From: Sulfitobacter aestuariivivens
GTDB taxonomy: Bacteria > Pseudomonadota > Alphaproteobacteria > Rhodobacterales > Rhodobacteraceae
Length of the DNA stretch: 64,000 bases
Direction of reading: 5' to 3'
Assembly (NCBI RefSeq): GCF_014763045.1
Contig: NZ_JACTAG010000002.1
Location: 744,001 to 808,000, forward strand
Shown: positions 52,795 to 60,773 of the stretch, in pieces
How positions within the stretch are numbered: the stretch's first letter is position 1
Layout of the letters: every line of letters begins with the position of its first letter
Position numbers and translations under genes: made by a program
The notes under the pieces: generated by a model
Told to the model about the DNA's origin: nothing
The model's database searches: none
The model's input: the letters and a program-made list of their open reading frames with translations, nothing else

Positions 52795-53355
52795 TTAACC
52801 CAGTTGGATCGTGGACTCGTCCACGAATTCGGCGACAGGCACCGGCAGATTTGTGGGCGCGGGGCCCTTACGGATGCGGCCTGCGGTATCGTAGTGCGAT
52901 CCGTGGCACGGGCAGAACCAGCCGTCAAAATCGCCTGCATCACCCAAAGGCACACAGCCCAGATGCGTGCACACGCCGATCATGACCAGCCATTCGCCTG
53001 CTTCATCCAATGTGCGGTTTTCGTCCGTCGCGGGGGATCCATTTGGCAGGTTACCGTTTTCCGACCCCGGATCAGGCAATTCGCTTAGCTCAACCGCGCG
53101 GGCCGCGTCGATCTCTTCCTGGGTACGACGGCGGATAAACACCGGTTTGCCAAGCCATTTTACGGTCAACTGTGTTCCCGGCTCTACACCTGAGACATCG
53201 ACACGAATGGATGACAGGGCCAGCACGTCCGCTGAGGGGTTCATCTGGTTGACCAGCGGCCAGACGGCAGCACCAGTCGCCACGACACCCGCACCAGCGG
53301 TCGCGTAATAGAGGAAATCTCTCCGGTTTCCTGCGTGATCTTCGGCTTGGGACAC
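52795..53355 (-). CDS. petA: Rieske iron-sulfur subunit of the bc1 complex (GTG start)
   Basis: Rieske [2Fe-2S] protein of complex III (186 residues). The N-terminus [20 protein letters not shown] carries a Tat-type RRDFL and a membrane anchor ([15 protein letters not shown]). The cluster ligands are CTHLGC and CPCHGSH. I chose GTG at 53355 because GGAGTGA lies seven bases upstream and the protein then begins exactly as in related bacteria; an ATG at 53391 would add 12 residues not seen in the family. It is first in petABC. Confidence 0.95.
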   Translation of the reverse strand: MSQAEDHAGNRRDFLYYATAGAGVVATGAAVWPLVNQMNPSADVLALSSIRVDVSGVEPGTQLTVKWLGKPVFIRRRTQEEIDAARAVELSELPDPGSENGNLPNGSPATDENRTLDEAGEWLVMIGVCTHLGCVPLGDAGDFDGWFCPCHGSHYDTAGRIRKGPAPTNLPVPVAEFVDESTIQLG

Positions 53356-53537
53356 GGGTTCACTCCACTTCTTGGCCGCGTATCGGGCCATCGGATATTT
53401 TCGCGGCGCGCACGCACGCCACTCTTGTTTCAGCGCTATCTAGCCCGATGCGCCCCGCCCGTCCAGATGTCAAAGACGCGCAGGGGGGCCACAAAGGGCC
53501 TCAATTCGTCGATGCCCGGTGTGAAATCAGGGATTGG

Positions 53538-54149
53538 TCAGACCTCCGGGGGCTTTGTGGCCTGCATGGAGGGGCGCGATTCGAATTTTCCGTGCCATTC
53601 TGCAAGAGCAGTGTTCCCGGTTTGCCATTGTCGCGCGCCATGCCGGAAATTGGCATAAGACAAGGCACAGGCGACAGAGATCTGCGCCATATCAAGCGGC
53701 CCGTGCAGATGGCTCATCCAGCGGCTGTTGATCACACCAATAGCCCGGCTGGCCTTTTCCCACTGCGCCTCGATCCACTTCGGCGATTGCTCGTTTTCCG
53801 GTCGAAGGCGCATCTCATAGGACATCGACACGGTGCTATCCATGATGCCATCGCCGGTCGCCTCCAACACCAGTGTTTCCCATTTGCGCCCGCCCTGAGG
53901 GTACAGACCGCCTTGATAGGTTTCATTCAGAAAGGTCGAAATCACCCGGCTGTCATAAAGGGTGATACCATCGTCACGCTGCAACGCGGGGATTTTGCCC
54001 AGCGGGTTGGTGGCAACCAGCGCGTCATCGGACTGAAACGCAGTGGTCTGCACCTCGTGCAGTTCAACCGCATCGGTCTTGCCAAGCTCATGCAGCATGA
54101 CATGGATTTTGCGCACATACGGCGACATGGGCGAATGGATAAGTTTCAT
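53538..54149 (-). CDS. Glutathione S-transferase family protein
   Basis: Protein of 203 residues with a GST thioredoxin-fold N-terminal domain (MKLIHSPMSPYVRKIHVMLHE, then NPLGKIPALQRDDGITLYDSRVI) and a helical C-terminal domain. The Ser/Pro-rich beginning and the cis-Pro segment GKIPAL are typical. The ATG at 54149 is the family start; the earlier frame from 54206 adds non-family residues. The PaiB-like gene at 54250 precedes it on the same strand. The substrate is unknown. Confidence 0.88.
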   Translation of the reverse strand: MKLIHSPMSPYVRKIHVMLHELGKTDAVELHEVQTTAFQSDDALVATNPLGKIPALQRDDGITLYDSRVISTFLNETYQGGLYPQGGRKWETLVLEATGDGIMDSTVSMSYEMRLRPENEQSPKWIEAQWEKASRAIGVINSRWMSHLHGPLDMAQISVACALSYANFRHGARQWQTGNTALAEWHGKFESRPSMQATKPPEV

Positions 54150-54249
54150 GCGACGGCGTCCTTTCAAGGTCCTTTGGACTATCGCGATCTGAAATGTCCG
54201 ATGCAACCATAACCACGCAGTGCGCTCCGGCGCGATTGGTCACAGGTCG

Positions 54250-54876
54250 CTACTTGGCGCCACCGGCGCCCAGCATTTGGGCCGCAATCACATCAGTCTC
54301 ACTGCCAAACCCATAGGCCGCCGCGTGTTGCGCCGCCCTCACGCGGACCTCGTCGGGCTTGTTCTGGCTCAGCTTCCAGGTCCCATCAACGCCGGTGATC
54401 CGCATCCGGTAGGGCACGATCATGCGCATCATCTTTTCCATGACATCCGGCGTCATCTTGGCTGTGGTCCAGGGGGATTTCGGCTCCAACCGGGTTTCAT
54501 AAAAGGCAGACTGGCGGTCCAGCAGAGGGCGCAGGTCGTCCTGCGGCAGACGCTCCAGCAAACCATCAAGATGGACTGCGACGTAGTTCCACGTGGGCAC
54601 CTGATCTGGCACCTCGTACCAATCGGGCGATACATACGTGTCCCCGCCAGAAACGGCGATCCTGGCAGGCAAAGGGTTACGACATGCCCGCGAAATCGGG
54701 TTCGACCGCACCAGATGCAACTCTGCCACGTCGCCTGCCGTATTCAGCAGAAACGGCACATGGCTCAGCATCGGCATCTGAGCCCCGTTCACGGCCAGCA
54801 CACCAAAGCCACGCTCACGCGCGAAATCAAGGTTTCGGGTGGCTTGCGCGTCATGAAAGATGGGGTTGGGGTGCAT
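54250..54876 (-). CDS. FMN-binding PaiB-like protein
   Basis: Protein of 208 residues of the PaiB family (FMN-binding split barrel; first described as a negative regulator in Bacillus). It shows NPIFHDAQATRNLDFARERGFG, FLLNTAGDVAELHLVRSNP, then TWNYVAVHLDG and LEPKSPWTTAKM, in family order. ATG 54876 is chosen; a GTG three bases earlier is possible. The gene is divergent from the FMN riboswitch and ribH, which may or may not be related to its FMN binding. Confidence 0.85.
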   Translation of the reverse strand: MHPNPIFHDAQATRNLDFARERGFGVLAVNGAQMPMLSHVPFLLNTAGDVAELHLVRSNPISRACRNPLPARIAVSGGDTYVSPDWYEVPDQVPTWNYVAVHLDGLLERLPQDDLRPLLDRQSAFYETRLEPKSPWTTAKMTPDVMEKMMRMIVPYRMRITGVDGTWKLSQNKPDEVRVRAAQHAAAYGFGSETDVIAAQMLGAGGAK

Positions 54877-54943
54877 CACGTTATCCTTTGCGGGGGCGCC
54901 ATTTTGCTATTGCAGAAACTGCCGGGGATTGGCAACGTCAGAT

Positions 54944-55092
54944 CATTCTCAGGGCGGGGCGAAATTCCCCACCGGCGGTAAGTGGGCCCAGTTCCACAAG
55001 CCCGCGAGCGGCCTCAGTGATCAGTCCAGTGAGGTGCCAGCAGATCCGGTGAAATACCGGAGCCGACGGTCATAGTCCGGATGAAAGAGAAT
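54944..55092 (+). promoter_or_regulatory. FMN riboswitch (RFN element)
   Basis: The conserved RFN blocks appear in order: TCTCAGGGCGGGGCGAAATT, CCCACCGGCGGTAAG, AGCCCGCGAGCGG, GCAGATCCGGTGAAAT, GCCGACGGTCATAGTCCGG and ATGAAAGAGAATG, with the 5' and 3' ends pairing to close the P1 stem. It lies about 80 bases before ribH, so FMN would shut down that gene by termination or start-site masking. Confidence 0.95.
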
Positions 55093-55172
55093 GCAGGTAG
55101 CCTGCCCCTTATACGGGCAGGCAGACCTGTGATCGCCTTGGGTGGACATGTGTGACCTAAAGGAGATCAGAA

Positions 55173-55613
55173 ATGACACACAAAGCTTCCGCCCGCTTCG
55201 CCTTTGTCAAAGCACAATGGCATGCGGATATCGTTGACCGCGCCCTTGAAGGGTTCGCCTCGGTCGTTCCGATAGATCAAATCGACGTCGTTGACGTGCC
55301 GGGCGCGTTCGAGATGCCCCTGATGGCGCAAAGACTTGCCCGGACAGGGCGCTATGATGCTGTGATCTGTGCTGCATTTGTGGTCGATGGCGGCATCTAC
55401 CGACATGACTTTGTTGCCAGCGCTGTGGTCGACGGGCTGATGCGCGTAGGGCTGGACACCAACGTGCCTGTGCTGTCGGTCTCACTGACACCACATCACT
55501 ATCAGGAAACAGACCACCACAACGCCATCTATCGCGCGCATTTCGTCACCAAGGGCGAAGAAGCGGCCAAGGCCGTGCTCGGGATTGCAACTACCAACGC
55601 AATGGCCGCCTGA
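55173..55613 (+). CDS. ribH: 6,7-dimethyl-8-ribityllumazine synthase (RibH2 type)
   Basis: Lumazine synthase of 146 residues that condenses a butanone phosphate with the ribitylamino-uracil to make the riboflavin precursor. It shows DVPGAFEMPLMAQRLA, VICAAFVVDGGIYRHDFVA and VPVLSVSLTPHHYQE, which fit the RibH2-type enzymes seen in Brucella and its relatives rather than the icosahedral type. GGAG lies about seven bases before the ATG, and the FMN riboswitch is upstream. No other riboflavin gene is adjacent, which is usual for RibH2. Confidence 0.92.
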   Translation: MTHKASARFAFVKAQWHADIVDRALEGFASVVPIDQIDVVDVPGAFEMPLMAQRLARTGRYDAVICAAFVVDGGIYRHDFVASAVVDGLMRVGLDTNVPVLSVSLTPHHYQETDHHNAIYRAHFVTKGEEAAKAVLGIATTNAMAA

Positions 55614-55619
55614 CAGGGA

Positions 55620-55661
55620 AAATTTCTTGCAAGAAATTTGCAAGACTTTTCAAAAGTCTTG
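55620..55661. repeat. Tandem perfect palindromes between ribH and thiQ
   Basis: AAATTTCTTG/CAAGAAATTT (55620-55639) is a perfect 20-bp palindrome. One base later CAAGACTTTT, C, AAAAGTCTTG (55641-55661) is a 10-bp-stem hairpin with a one-base centre. They fill the space between the convergent ribH and thiQ stops exactly. AT-rich stems without a GC core do not fit a classic terminator. They could be a dispersed repeat or a protein-binding element. Confidence 0.75.
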
Positions 55662-56360
55662 TCACCCGGCGCCAAGGTATTCCCTTAACGCCGGCGGCGG
55701 GTTGTCCATCAGCGCCGCTGCCGGTTCGGGCGCATGGGCACGACCCTCCGCGACAAAAATCACCTGATCCGCGATCCGGCGCACATCTTCAGGTGCATGG
55801 GTAACCATGATCAGTCCAGCCCTAGTTTCGGCAACCAAATCCTGCACCAGATCAAGCATCTCTGCCCTGAGGGCCGGACCCAGCGCCGCAAAGGGTTCAT
55901 CCAGCAGCACCCATTCACGTGCCTGTACGAGAACCCGCGCCAGGGCGGCACGGCTTTGCTGACCACCCGACAGGGCCCCAGGCCGTTTGTCCGCCTGATC
56001 CAGCAAACCCACCCGCTGCAAAGCGTCATTAACCTTGTCCAGATCGCGCTTACTGACTTTCAGGTCAGGGCGCAGGCCCAGCCCCACATTCTGCGCAACA
56101 GTCAGATGCGGGAAAAGATTGTTGTCCTGAAACAGCATCGTCATCGGCCGGGCACCGGGCGCCGCCTGCGTGATATCATCCTCGTTCCAGATCAGCCGAC
56201 CGGTGGCCAAGGGCACAAACCCGCATAACGCATTCAACAGCGTCGACTTGCCCGCGCCTGAGGGGCCGATCACGGCGTACTTCTGACCCCGCTCTAGTGC
56301 GATGTCTGCAGACATCGCAAAACGACCTTGCTTCACCTGTGCGTTTTCAAGCCTCAGCAT
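55662..56360 (-). CDS. thiQ: Thiamine ABC transporter ATP-binding protein ThiQ
   Basis: ATPase subunit (232 residues) of the ThiBPQ importer of thiamine and its phosphates. Walker A is GPSGAGKS, the signature LSGGQQSRAALARVL, and Walker B VLLDEPFAALGP. ThiQ-type FQDNNLFPHLTVAQNVGLGL is present. The start at 56360 gives MLRLENAQVKQG and overlaps thiP by 14 bases; a longer frame from 56429 lies in thiP. It is the last gene of a TPP-riboswitch-controlled operon. Confidence 0.92.
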   Translation of the reverse strand: MLRLENAQVKQGRFAMSADIALERGQKYAVIGPSGAGKSTLLNALCGFVPLATGRLIWNEDDITQAAPGARPMTMLFQDNNLFPHLTVAQNVGLGLRPDLKVSKRDLDKVNDALQRVGLLDQADKRPGALSGGQQSRAALARVLVQAREWVLLDEPFAALGPALRAEMLDLVQDLVAETRAGLIMVTHAPEDVRRIADQVIFVAEGRAHAPEPAAALMDNPPPALREYLGAG

Positions 56361-57903
56361 CTCCGCGCCCTCCTTTGTCGCACAACCAGAACACCCCCAA
56401 TGCCAGAACCAACAGCAAAAGCGCGGCACCCGCTGCCGCGTCCATCTGGTAAGAGCCCATCAAGCGATACATCTGCAACGGCAATGTCACCCGCTCCTGA
56501 TCTGCAAAAAGCGTGATGACCCCAAGATCGCCGATGCTCAGCGCCGCCGTCAGGCCGGTTGCGAACCCCAATTGGCCCCGCATGCGCGGCAGGATCACAA
56601 TACGCCACAGCGGCCACCCGGTGACCCCCAATGTCTGCGCCAGCCGCCCGTAATCCTGCACCGTCTCGCGCAGTCGCGGCACGATAATCCGCAGACAGAA
56701 CGGCAAGGCCATCATCGCATTGACCAGCGCGGTCACGGGCAAGGCCACATCGGCCGGATTGATCACCGGATTGACCAGGATGAACCAGCCTGTGCCGATC
56801 ATGAGCGGTGAGGCAGACAATCCAAGAAGCCCAATTGCTTCTACCCCGCCTGCACGCCGGGTCGCGATCCAGCCCGCCATCGGCAGCGCCAACGCAAGAA
56901 GAACACCAACGCTGATCACGGCGACAAAAACCGACATGCCCGCGGCCTGCCAGACTGAGACCGGCAGCAGCGGCAAACCGTTCACCCCGCGCCAGACAAC
57001 CGCAGCCAAGGGAAGCAACAGGAAAGCGGCGGCCAAGGCAATCACCCCCGCATCCATCGCCCTTTGCAAGCCGCGCCTTGCATCCCAACGCTGCACCGGG
57101 CGGTCCAAGCCGCCCCCGATGCTGACCTGCGGTATGATCCACAACGCCACCACCGCTGCACCGCCCGCCACTATCAGTTGGACTACCGACAAAAGCGCCG
57201 CGCGACTGAGATCGAAATCGAACCTGAACGCCTGATATATTGCCAGTTCAATCGTCGTCGCGCGCGGGCCACCCCCAAGGGTTAGAGCCACGGCAAAACT
57301 CGTCAGGCAAATGACAAAGATCAGTGCCGCGATCCCCGGCACCACCTGCCGCAACATCGGCCATTCCAGCGTGCGAAAGGTCGCGCGCGGCGTCAGGCGC
57401 AACTGGGCAGCCAGACGAAACCGCTCTGCCGGGATACTGTGCCAACCCTGCAGTATCAGCCGCGTGGCGAGAGGTAGATTGAAAAATACATGCGCCAGCA
57501 CGACACCATGCAGCCCGTAAATGGAAAGCGTTGGCAAGCCCAGCGCGTCCAACCCCTGATTGACCCAGCCACCGCGACCAAAGACCGTCAACAGGCCCAG
57601 CACAGCCACAATGACCGGCAGAATGAACGGCGCCCCCAGCAGCGTCACCAGCAGCCCGCGCCCCGGAAACCGTCGCCGTGCAAGGGCACGCGCCACCGGG
57701 ATCGCCAATACCGTAGATATCAGGGCCGACAGAAACGCCTGCCAGACCGTAAACCGGATCGCCGCCCAATCGGCGCGCCCCAGGCCGCTGCCCACTTCGG
57801 CACGCGACAGCACCGCGAGCAGCGCACCAAGGATCAGCACCACGACCAGAGCCGCGGCGCCGATCCCCGTTTTCGAACTTAGCGAGACAGCGCGGCCAGC
57901 CAC
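56347..57903 (-). CDS. thiP: Thiamine ABC transporter permease ThiP
   Basis: Duplicated permease of 518 residues with about twelve membrane helices and two inner EAA-type loops (RLAAQLRLTPRATFRTLEWP and RLAQTLGVTGWPLWRIVILP). This doubled form is normal for ThiP. It overlaps thiB by 25 bases and thiQ by 14, so the three subunits are translated together. Confidence 0.92.
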   Translation of the reverse strand: MAGRAVSLSSKTGIGAAALVVVLILGALLAVLSRAEVGSGLGRADWAAIRFTVWQAFLSALISTVLAIPVARALARRRFPGRGLLVTLLGAPFILPVIVAVLGLLTVFGRGGWVNQGLDALGLPTLSIYGLHGVVLAHVFFNLPLATRLILQGWHSIPAERFRLAAQLRLTPRATFRTLEWPMLRQVVPGIAALIFVICLTSFAVALTLGGGPRATTIELAIYQAFRFDFDLSRAALLSVVQLIVAGGAAVVALWIIPQVSIGGGLDRPVQRWDARRGLQRAMDAGVIALAAAFLLLPLAAVVWRGVNGLPLLPVSVWQAAGMSVFVAVISVGVLLALALPMAGWIATRRAGGVEAIGLLGLSASPLMIGTGWFILVNPVINPADVALPVTALVNAMMALPFCLRIIVPRLRETVQDYGRLAQTLGVTGWPLWRIVILPRMRGQLGFATGLTAALSIGDLGVITLFADQERVTLPLQMYRLMGSYQMDAAAGAALLLLVLALGVFWLCDKGGRGDAEA

Positions 57904-58874
57904 TCTTCCAGCGCCTCGTCCCGGATGGCAGGCACCAACGCGCTGTCGACAAGCCGGGCCTTCTCTGGCTTGACCAGCGCCTCGAAACCTTCCGGCAAAC
58001 CACCCGACGGCATCACCGCAGGATACATCCAGTTGGTTGTCGGCAGGATCGATTGCGCCGCATCGCTGACCATGAAGTTAAGGAAATCCGCTGCCAGCTC
58101 CGGTTGATCAGATCCGGCAAGACGCCCGGCGACCTCAATCTGCATGTAATGACCTTCGTCAAACACGGCGGCTGCCTTGCTGTCATCCTCTTCGGCAATG
58201 ATGTGATAGGCCGGTGAGGTGGTATAGCTCAGCACCATGTCGGCCTCGCCCTCCAGAAACAGGCCATAGGCCTCGGACCAGCCTTTTGTCACTGTGACGA
58301 TATTGTCCGCCAGGCCTGCCCAGATGCTCTCTGCCTCATCGCCATAGGCATCCTTGACCCACATCAGCAGCCCCAGGCCAGGGGTCGAGGATCGCGGGTC
58401 CTGAATGACGATCTTGAGGTCGCTCGCTGCCAGCGCCTTGAAGGTGGCCGGCGGGGTCAGATCGGTGTTGTGCACAAAGGCAAAGTACCCCCAGTCGTAG
58501 GGCGCAAAAGTGCTGTCCGTCCATTCGATGGGCAGTGCATAATCTGCACTGACCTGTGTTTCGGTGAAAAGCCCTGTGTCCTTGGCCGCCGCGATGAGGC
58601 TGGTATCCAGCCCCAAAACAACGTCAGCCTCAGATCGGGCGCCTTCCAGCTTGAGCCGTGCCAGCAGGGCCGCGCCATCGCCCATGCCGACAAACTTCAG
58701 ATCACAGCCGCAGGTTTCCTCGAACGCCGCTTCGATCTGGGGTCCGGGGCCCCATTCAGCGACGAAGCTGTCGTAGGTATAGACCGTAAGTTCTGGTGTC
58801 TCAGCGTAGGCCGCTGACGGCGGGGCGGTTTGGGCAATCAAAAAAGTTGCCGCGCCAAGTGCAAGATACTTCAT
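57879..58874 (-). CDS. thiB: Thiamine ABC transporter substrate-binding protein ThiB
   Basis: Periplasmic binding protein of 331 residues. A signal peptide (LALGAATFLIAQTAPPSAAYA) precedes LTVYTYDSFVAEWGPGP. The ThiB-type LGLDTSLIAAAKDTGLF, PYDWGYFAFVHN and QDPRSSTPGLGLLMW segments follow. AGGAGG lies seven bases before the ATG. It is the first gene of thiBPQ and has a TPP riboswitch in its leader. Confidence 0.93.
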   Translation of the reverse strand: MKYLALGAATFLIAQTAPPSAAYAETPELTVYTYDSFVAEWGPGPQIEAAFEETCGCDLKFVGMGDGAALLARLKLEGARSEADVVLGLDTSLIAAAKDTGLFTETQVSADYALPIEWTDSTFAPYDWGYFAFVHNTDLTPPATFKALAASDLKIVIQDPRSSTPGLGLLMWVKDAYGDEAESIWAGLADNIVTVTKGWSEAYGLFLEGEADMVLSYTTSPAYHIIAEEDDSKAAAVFDEGHYMQIEVAGRLAGSDQPELAADFLNFMVSDAAQSILPTTNWMYPAVMPSGGLPEGFEALVKPEKARLVDSALVPAIRDEALEEWLAALSR

Positions 58875-58918
58875 CGCATCCTCCTTTAGCGGCGAAAGGG
58901 AAAAAGGATGGATGGGTG

Positions 58919-59007
58919 TCCGACCTTCCCTCCGCCGGTGTTAACCGGTTCAGGTTCGACGGGTCAGCTTTCGCTATCTCAGCACAGGATGTGCCCCCCG
59001 AGGTGGG
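58919..59007 (-). promoter_or_regulatory. TPP riboswitch (THI element)
   Basis: On the minus strand the THI-box blocks occur in order: TCGGGGGGCAC, TGTGCTGAGATAGC, the pyrophosphate-sensor stretch ACCCGTCGAACCTGA, and ACCGGCGGAGGGAAGG. The P1 ends CCACCTCGGGG and GGAAGGTCGG close the element. It lies about 45 bases before thiB, so TPP should repress thiBPQ. Confidence 0.95.
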
Positions 59008-59412
59008 TATTGACCTAAGCGGTGGGCGGTGGATTGGCAAGGAGAAAGCGGGCGGGAAGGACGACATCCCTTAACGGCGCGGTCGGTGGTTTTCGGGATT
59101 GGTCTGCAACTCAGAGGTTAACGCCTGTGTGGCTGGGGTTTTTGGCATCGGTATAACGTCGGTATCACGTCGGTATTGCGTCGGTATTCAGGCGGTGAAG
59201 GTCGCGGTTAACAGGGCGTGCGGTGAGGAAGGTTAAGAAGCGTTAGGAACCGGCCATCTGCGCTGCTTGTCGGGTGATGTCTGGTGCGCCTGGGCTTGGG
59301 GTGGGCGGAGGTAATTTGGATCTGCTGCGGTGCGGAAGACGGCGGATTTGAGCCCAACTTGCCCAATGCTGCGCGGCGCATGAATGTCCGGTTCTGGTTT
59401 CTGGCGCGATGG
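59008..59412. other. Gene-free gap with short tandem repeats
   Basis: This 405-bp stretch between the TPP riboswitch and a GST gene holds no gene I can support. The frame at 59243-59626 has unnatural composition. It contains the 11-bp tandem repeat described separately. The promoter of thiBPQ must lie here, upstream of the riboswitch on the minus strand. Confidence 0.5.
59149..59191. repeat. Four tandem copies of an 11-bp unit
   Basis: CGGTATAACGT, CGGTATCACGT, CGGTATTGCGT and CGGTATTCAGG follow one another without gaps from 59149. The core CGGTAT is invariant and the unit length is close to one helical turn, so the cores face the same side of the DNA. It may be a microsatellite or a binding array. 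Confidence 0.85.
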
Positions 59413-60213
59413 TCAGGCGACGAGGCCTAGTTCCTTGTCGGTGGCTGTTCCCGCATATTTCTCCCTTGGGGGCATGGGTCTTGATTGCCATGGCGGCTCC
59501 AAGGCGAAGCTTGAAACGCTGCGCCCGTCTGGCAAAGCACCATTTCCTGCCCCTAGCGCATAGTCGTAGTAGAGTTTGACGATCTCTTCCTCGGTCACCT
59601 GCTTCGTTGCGGGATGTGCAATGCATGCGTCACGCCACGCACGAACGCGGTCATAGTCTTGGCCCTCAGGAAGTTTGAACCCTTCATAGTAGTCAAGAAA
59701 CCAAAACCGCTTGAACATGGGGGTGAAGACAGCCTCCGCCAGACCGTAGTCCTCGAACAGGTAGGGACCAGCCGGGTTCTGATGACCAAGAAAATCATTG
59801 ATGTCCCGATACAGCCCCAACATCTTGTCCAGATGCGCGTCCCGCTGCGCAGGGTCCTGGTTCATGACAAAGAGATAACCTGCCATAGTGAACGCGCCTT
59901 CGCGGGCAATCAGCATCGACTCAATGGCGTGTTCGACCGGATCGCGCCGACGCAACTGGCCCCCTGGTAACACCTCGTCGAGATAGCGCAGGATGACGAG
60001 GCTTTCCTTCAGAATACACCCGTCACTGGTTTCCAGCACCGGCAAGGCGGTGGTGCCTCTGGTCTTGGCCAGTAAATCCGGGTCGCGTGGCTTGGTGATG
60101 TCAACAACTCGAAATTCTACGGCATCCGTCAGGTCCCGCAGAGCCAGCAGGATTTCGAGGCGTTGTGAAAAAGGGCAAACGGGGATGTGATAAACGATGT
60201 GTTTTTGGCTCAT
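59413..60213 (-). CDS. Glutathione S-transferase-like protein
   Basis: Protein of 266 residues. The N-terminal thioredoxin fold begins MSQKHIVYHIPVCPFSQRLE with a Cys-Pro active-site-type motif (VCPFSQR), then TRGTTALPVLETSDGCILKES. A helical C-terminal domain follows (YRDINDFLGHQNPAGPYLFE). Cys at the first position suggests an omega- or glutaredoxin-like activity (thiol transfer) rather than classic conjugation. ATG 60213 is the family start. It is four bases after the cupin gene stop and forms an operon with it. Confidence 0.85.
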   Translation of the reverse strand: MSQKHIVYHIPVCPFSQRLEILLALRDLTDAVEFRVVDITKPRDPDLLAKTRGTTALPVLETSDGCILKESLVILRYLDEVLPGGQLRRRDPVEHAIESMLIAREGAFTMAGYLFVMNQDPAQRDAHLDKMLGLYRDINDFLGHQNPAGPYLFEDYGLAEAVFTPMFKRFWFLDYYEGFKLPEGQDYDRVRAWRDACIAHPATKQVTEEEIVKLYYDYALGAGNGALPDGRSVSSFALEPPWQSRPMPPREKYAGTATDKELGLVA

Positions 60214-60217
60214 GTGA

Positions 60218-60661
60218 TCAGTCCAGCGGGGGGCCGGTGAAGGCCATGTTGTGCCGCGTGGCACTTTCCTCGATGGCTGGCATGTCCTCGGGGATCCGGA
60301 ATTGACCGGCAGCCATGTCGGCAAAGAAGCTCTCGAACCCGCCGGGGGTCAGGATCAAGAGATGGCGGCAAGGACCGTCGTTGGTTACTTTGAAGGTATG
60401 TTCTTTGCCTCGCGGGATGAAGACACTTTCGCCGACGCCTGCGGTAAACTCCTCGCCTTCCAGCCAGAACTTGCAGGTCCCTGTTAGAATTACGAAAGTC
60501 TCGTCTTCATTCTGATGCACATGGCGCGGGGGGCCGCTACCTGCAGGCGACCAACTATCCACAATGGACATAGAGCCGCCTGTCTGTTCGGGGCTCAGGA
60601 TGGTTTTATATTGGACACCGAGCCACTCGATGGCTCCGTCGATTTGGTCAAGGTCTTTCAT
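60218..60661 (-). CDS. Small cupin-domain protein
   Basis: Single cupin of 147 residues. PRHVHQNEDETFVILTGTCKFW has the metal-type His-His-Glu set, and GESVFIPRGKEHTFKVTNDGP supplies the last His. The start at 60661 gives MKDLDQIDGAIEWLG and has GGGAAAGA upstream. It is divergent from a LysR gene, which probably controls it and the following GST gene. Members may be dioxygenases, isomerases or sensors; the substrate is unknown. Confidence 0.82.
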   Translation of the reverse strand: MKDLDQIDGAIEWLGVQYKTILSPEQTGGSMSIVDSWSPAGSGPPRHVHQNEDETFVILTGTCKFWLEGEEFTAGVGESVFIPRGKEHTFKVTNDGPCRHLLILTPGGFESFFADMAAGQFRIPEDMPAIEESATRHNMAFTGPPLD

Positions 60662-60691
60662 CGTTTCTTTCCCGTGGTATTGGATTGAAAC

Positions 60692-60703
60692 GAAAGCGCT
60701 TTC
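60692..60703. promoter_or_regulatory. Palindrome in the divergent cupin/LysR promoter
   Basis: GAAAGCGCTTTC is a perfect 12-bp palindrome placed 31 bp upstream of the cupin start and 71 bp upstream of the LysR start. TTGACA (60705-60710) lies next to it on the plus strand. It is a reasonable operator candidate for the LysR protein, though LysR sites usually follow T-N11-A. Confidence 0.4.
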
Positions 60704-60773
60704 ATTGACAGGTGACAATAACACGATCAACCTATCAGTCAAAACGTAAAGTCTGATATAAGGTATCGGCGAG

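Noticed and set aside
52132..53088. 318-codon plus-strand open frame opposite petB and petA
   Set aside because: It is antisense to conserved cytochrome b and Rieske genes and has shadow-type composition.
59149..59191. CRISPR array
   Set aside because: The units are 11 bp and contiguous, with no spacers and no cas genes anywhere in the window.
59243..59626. 127-codon minus-strand frame overlapping the GST gene end
   Set aside because: It overlaps the conserved GST C-terminus out of frame and has arginine-rich shadow composition.
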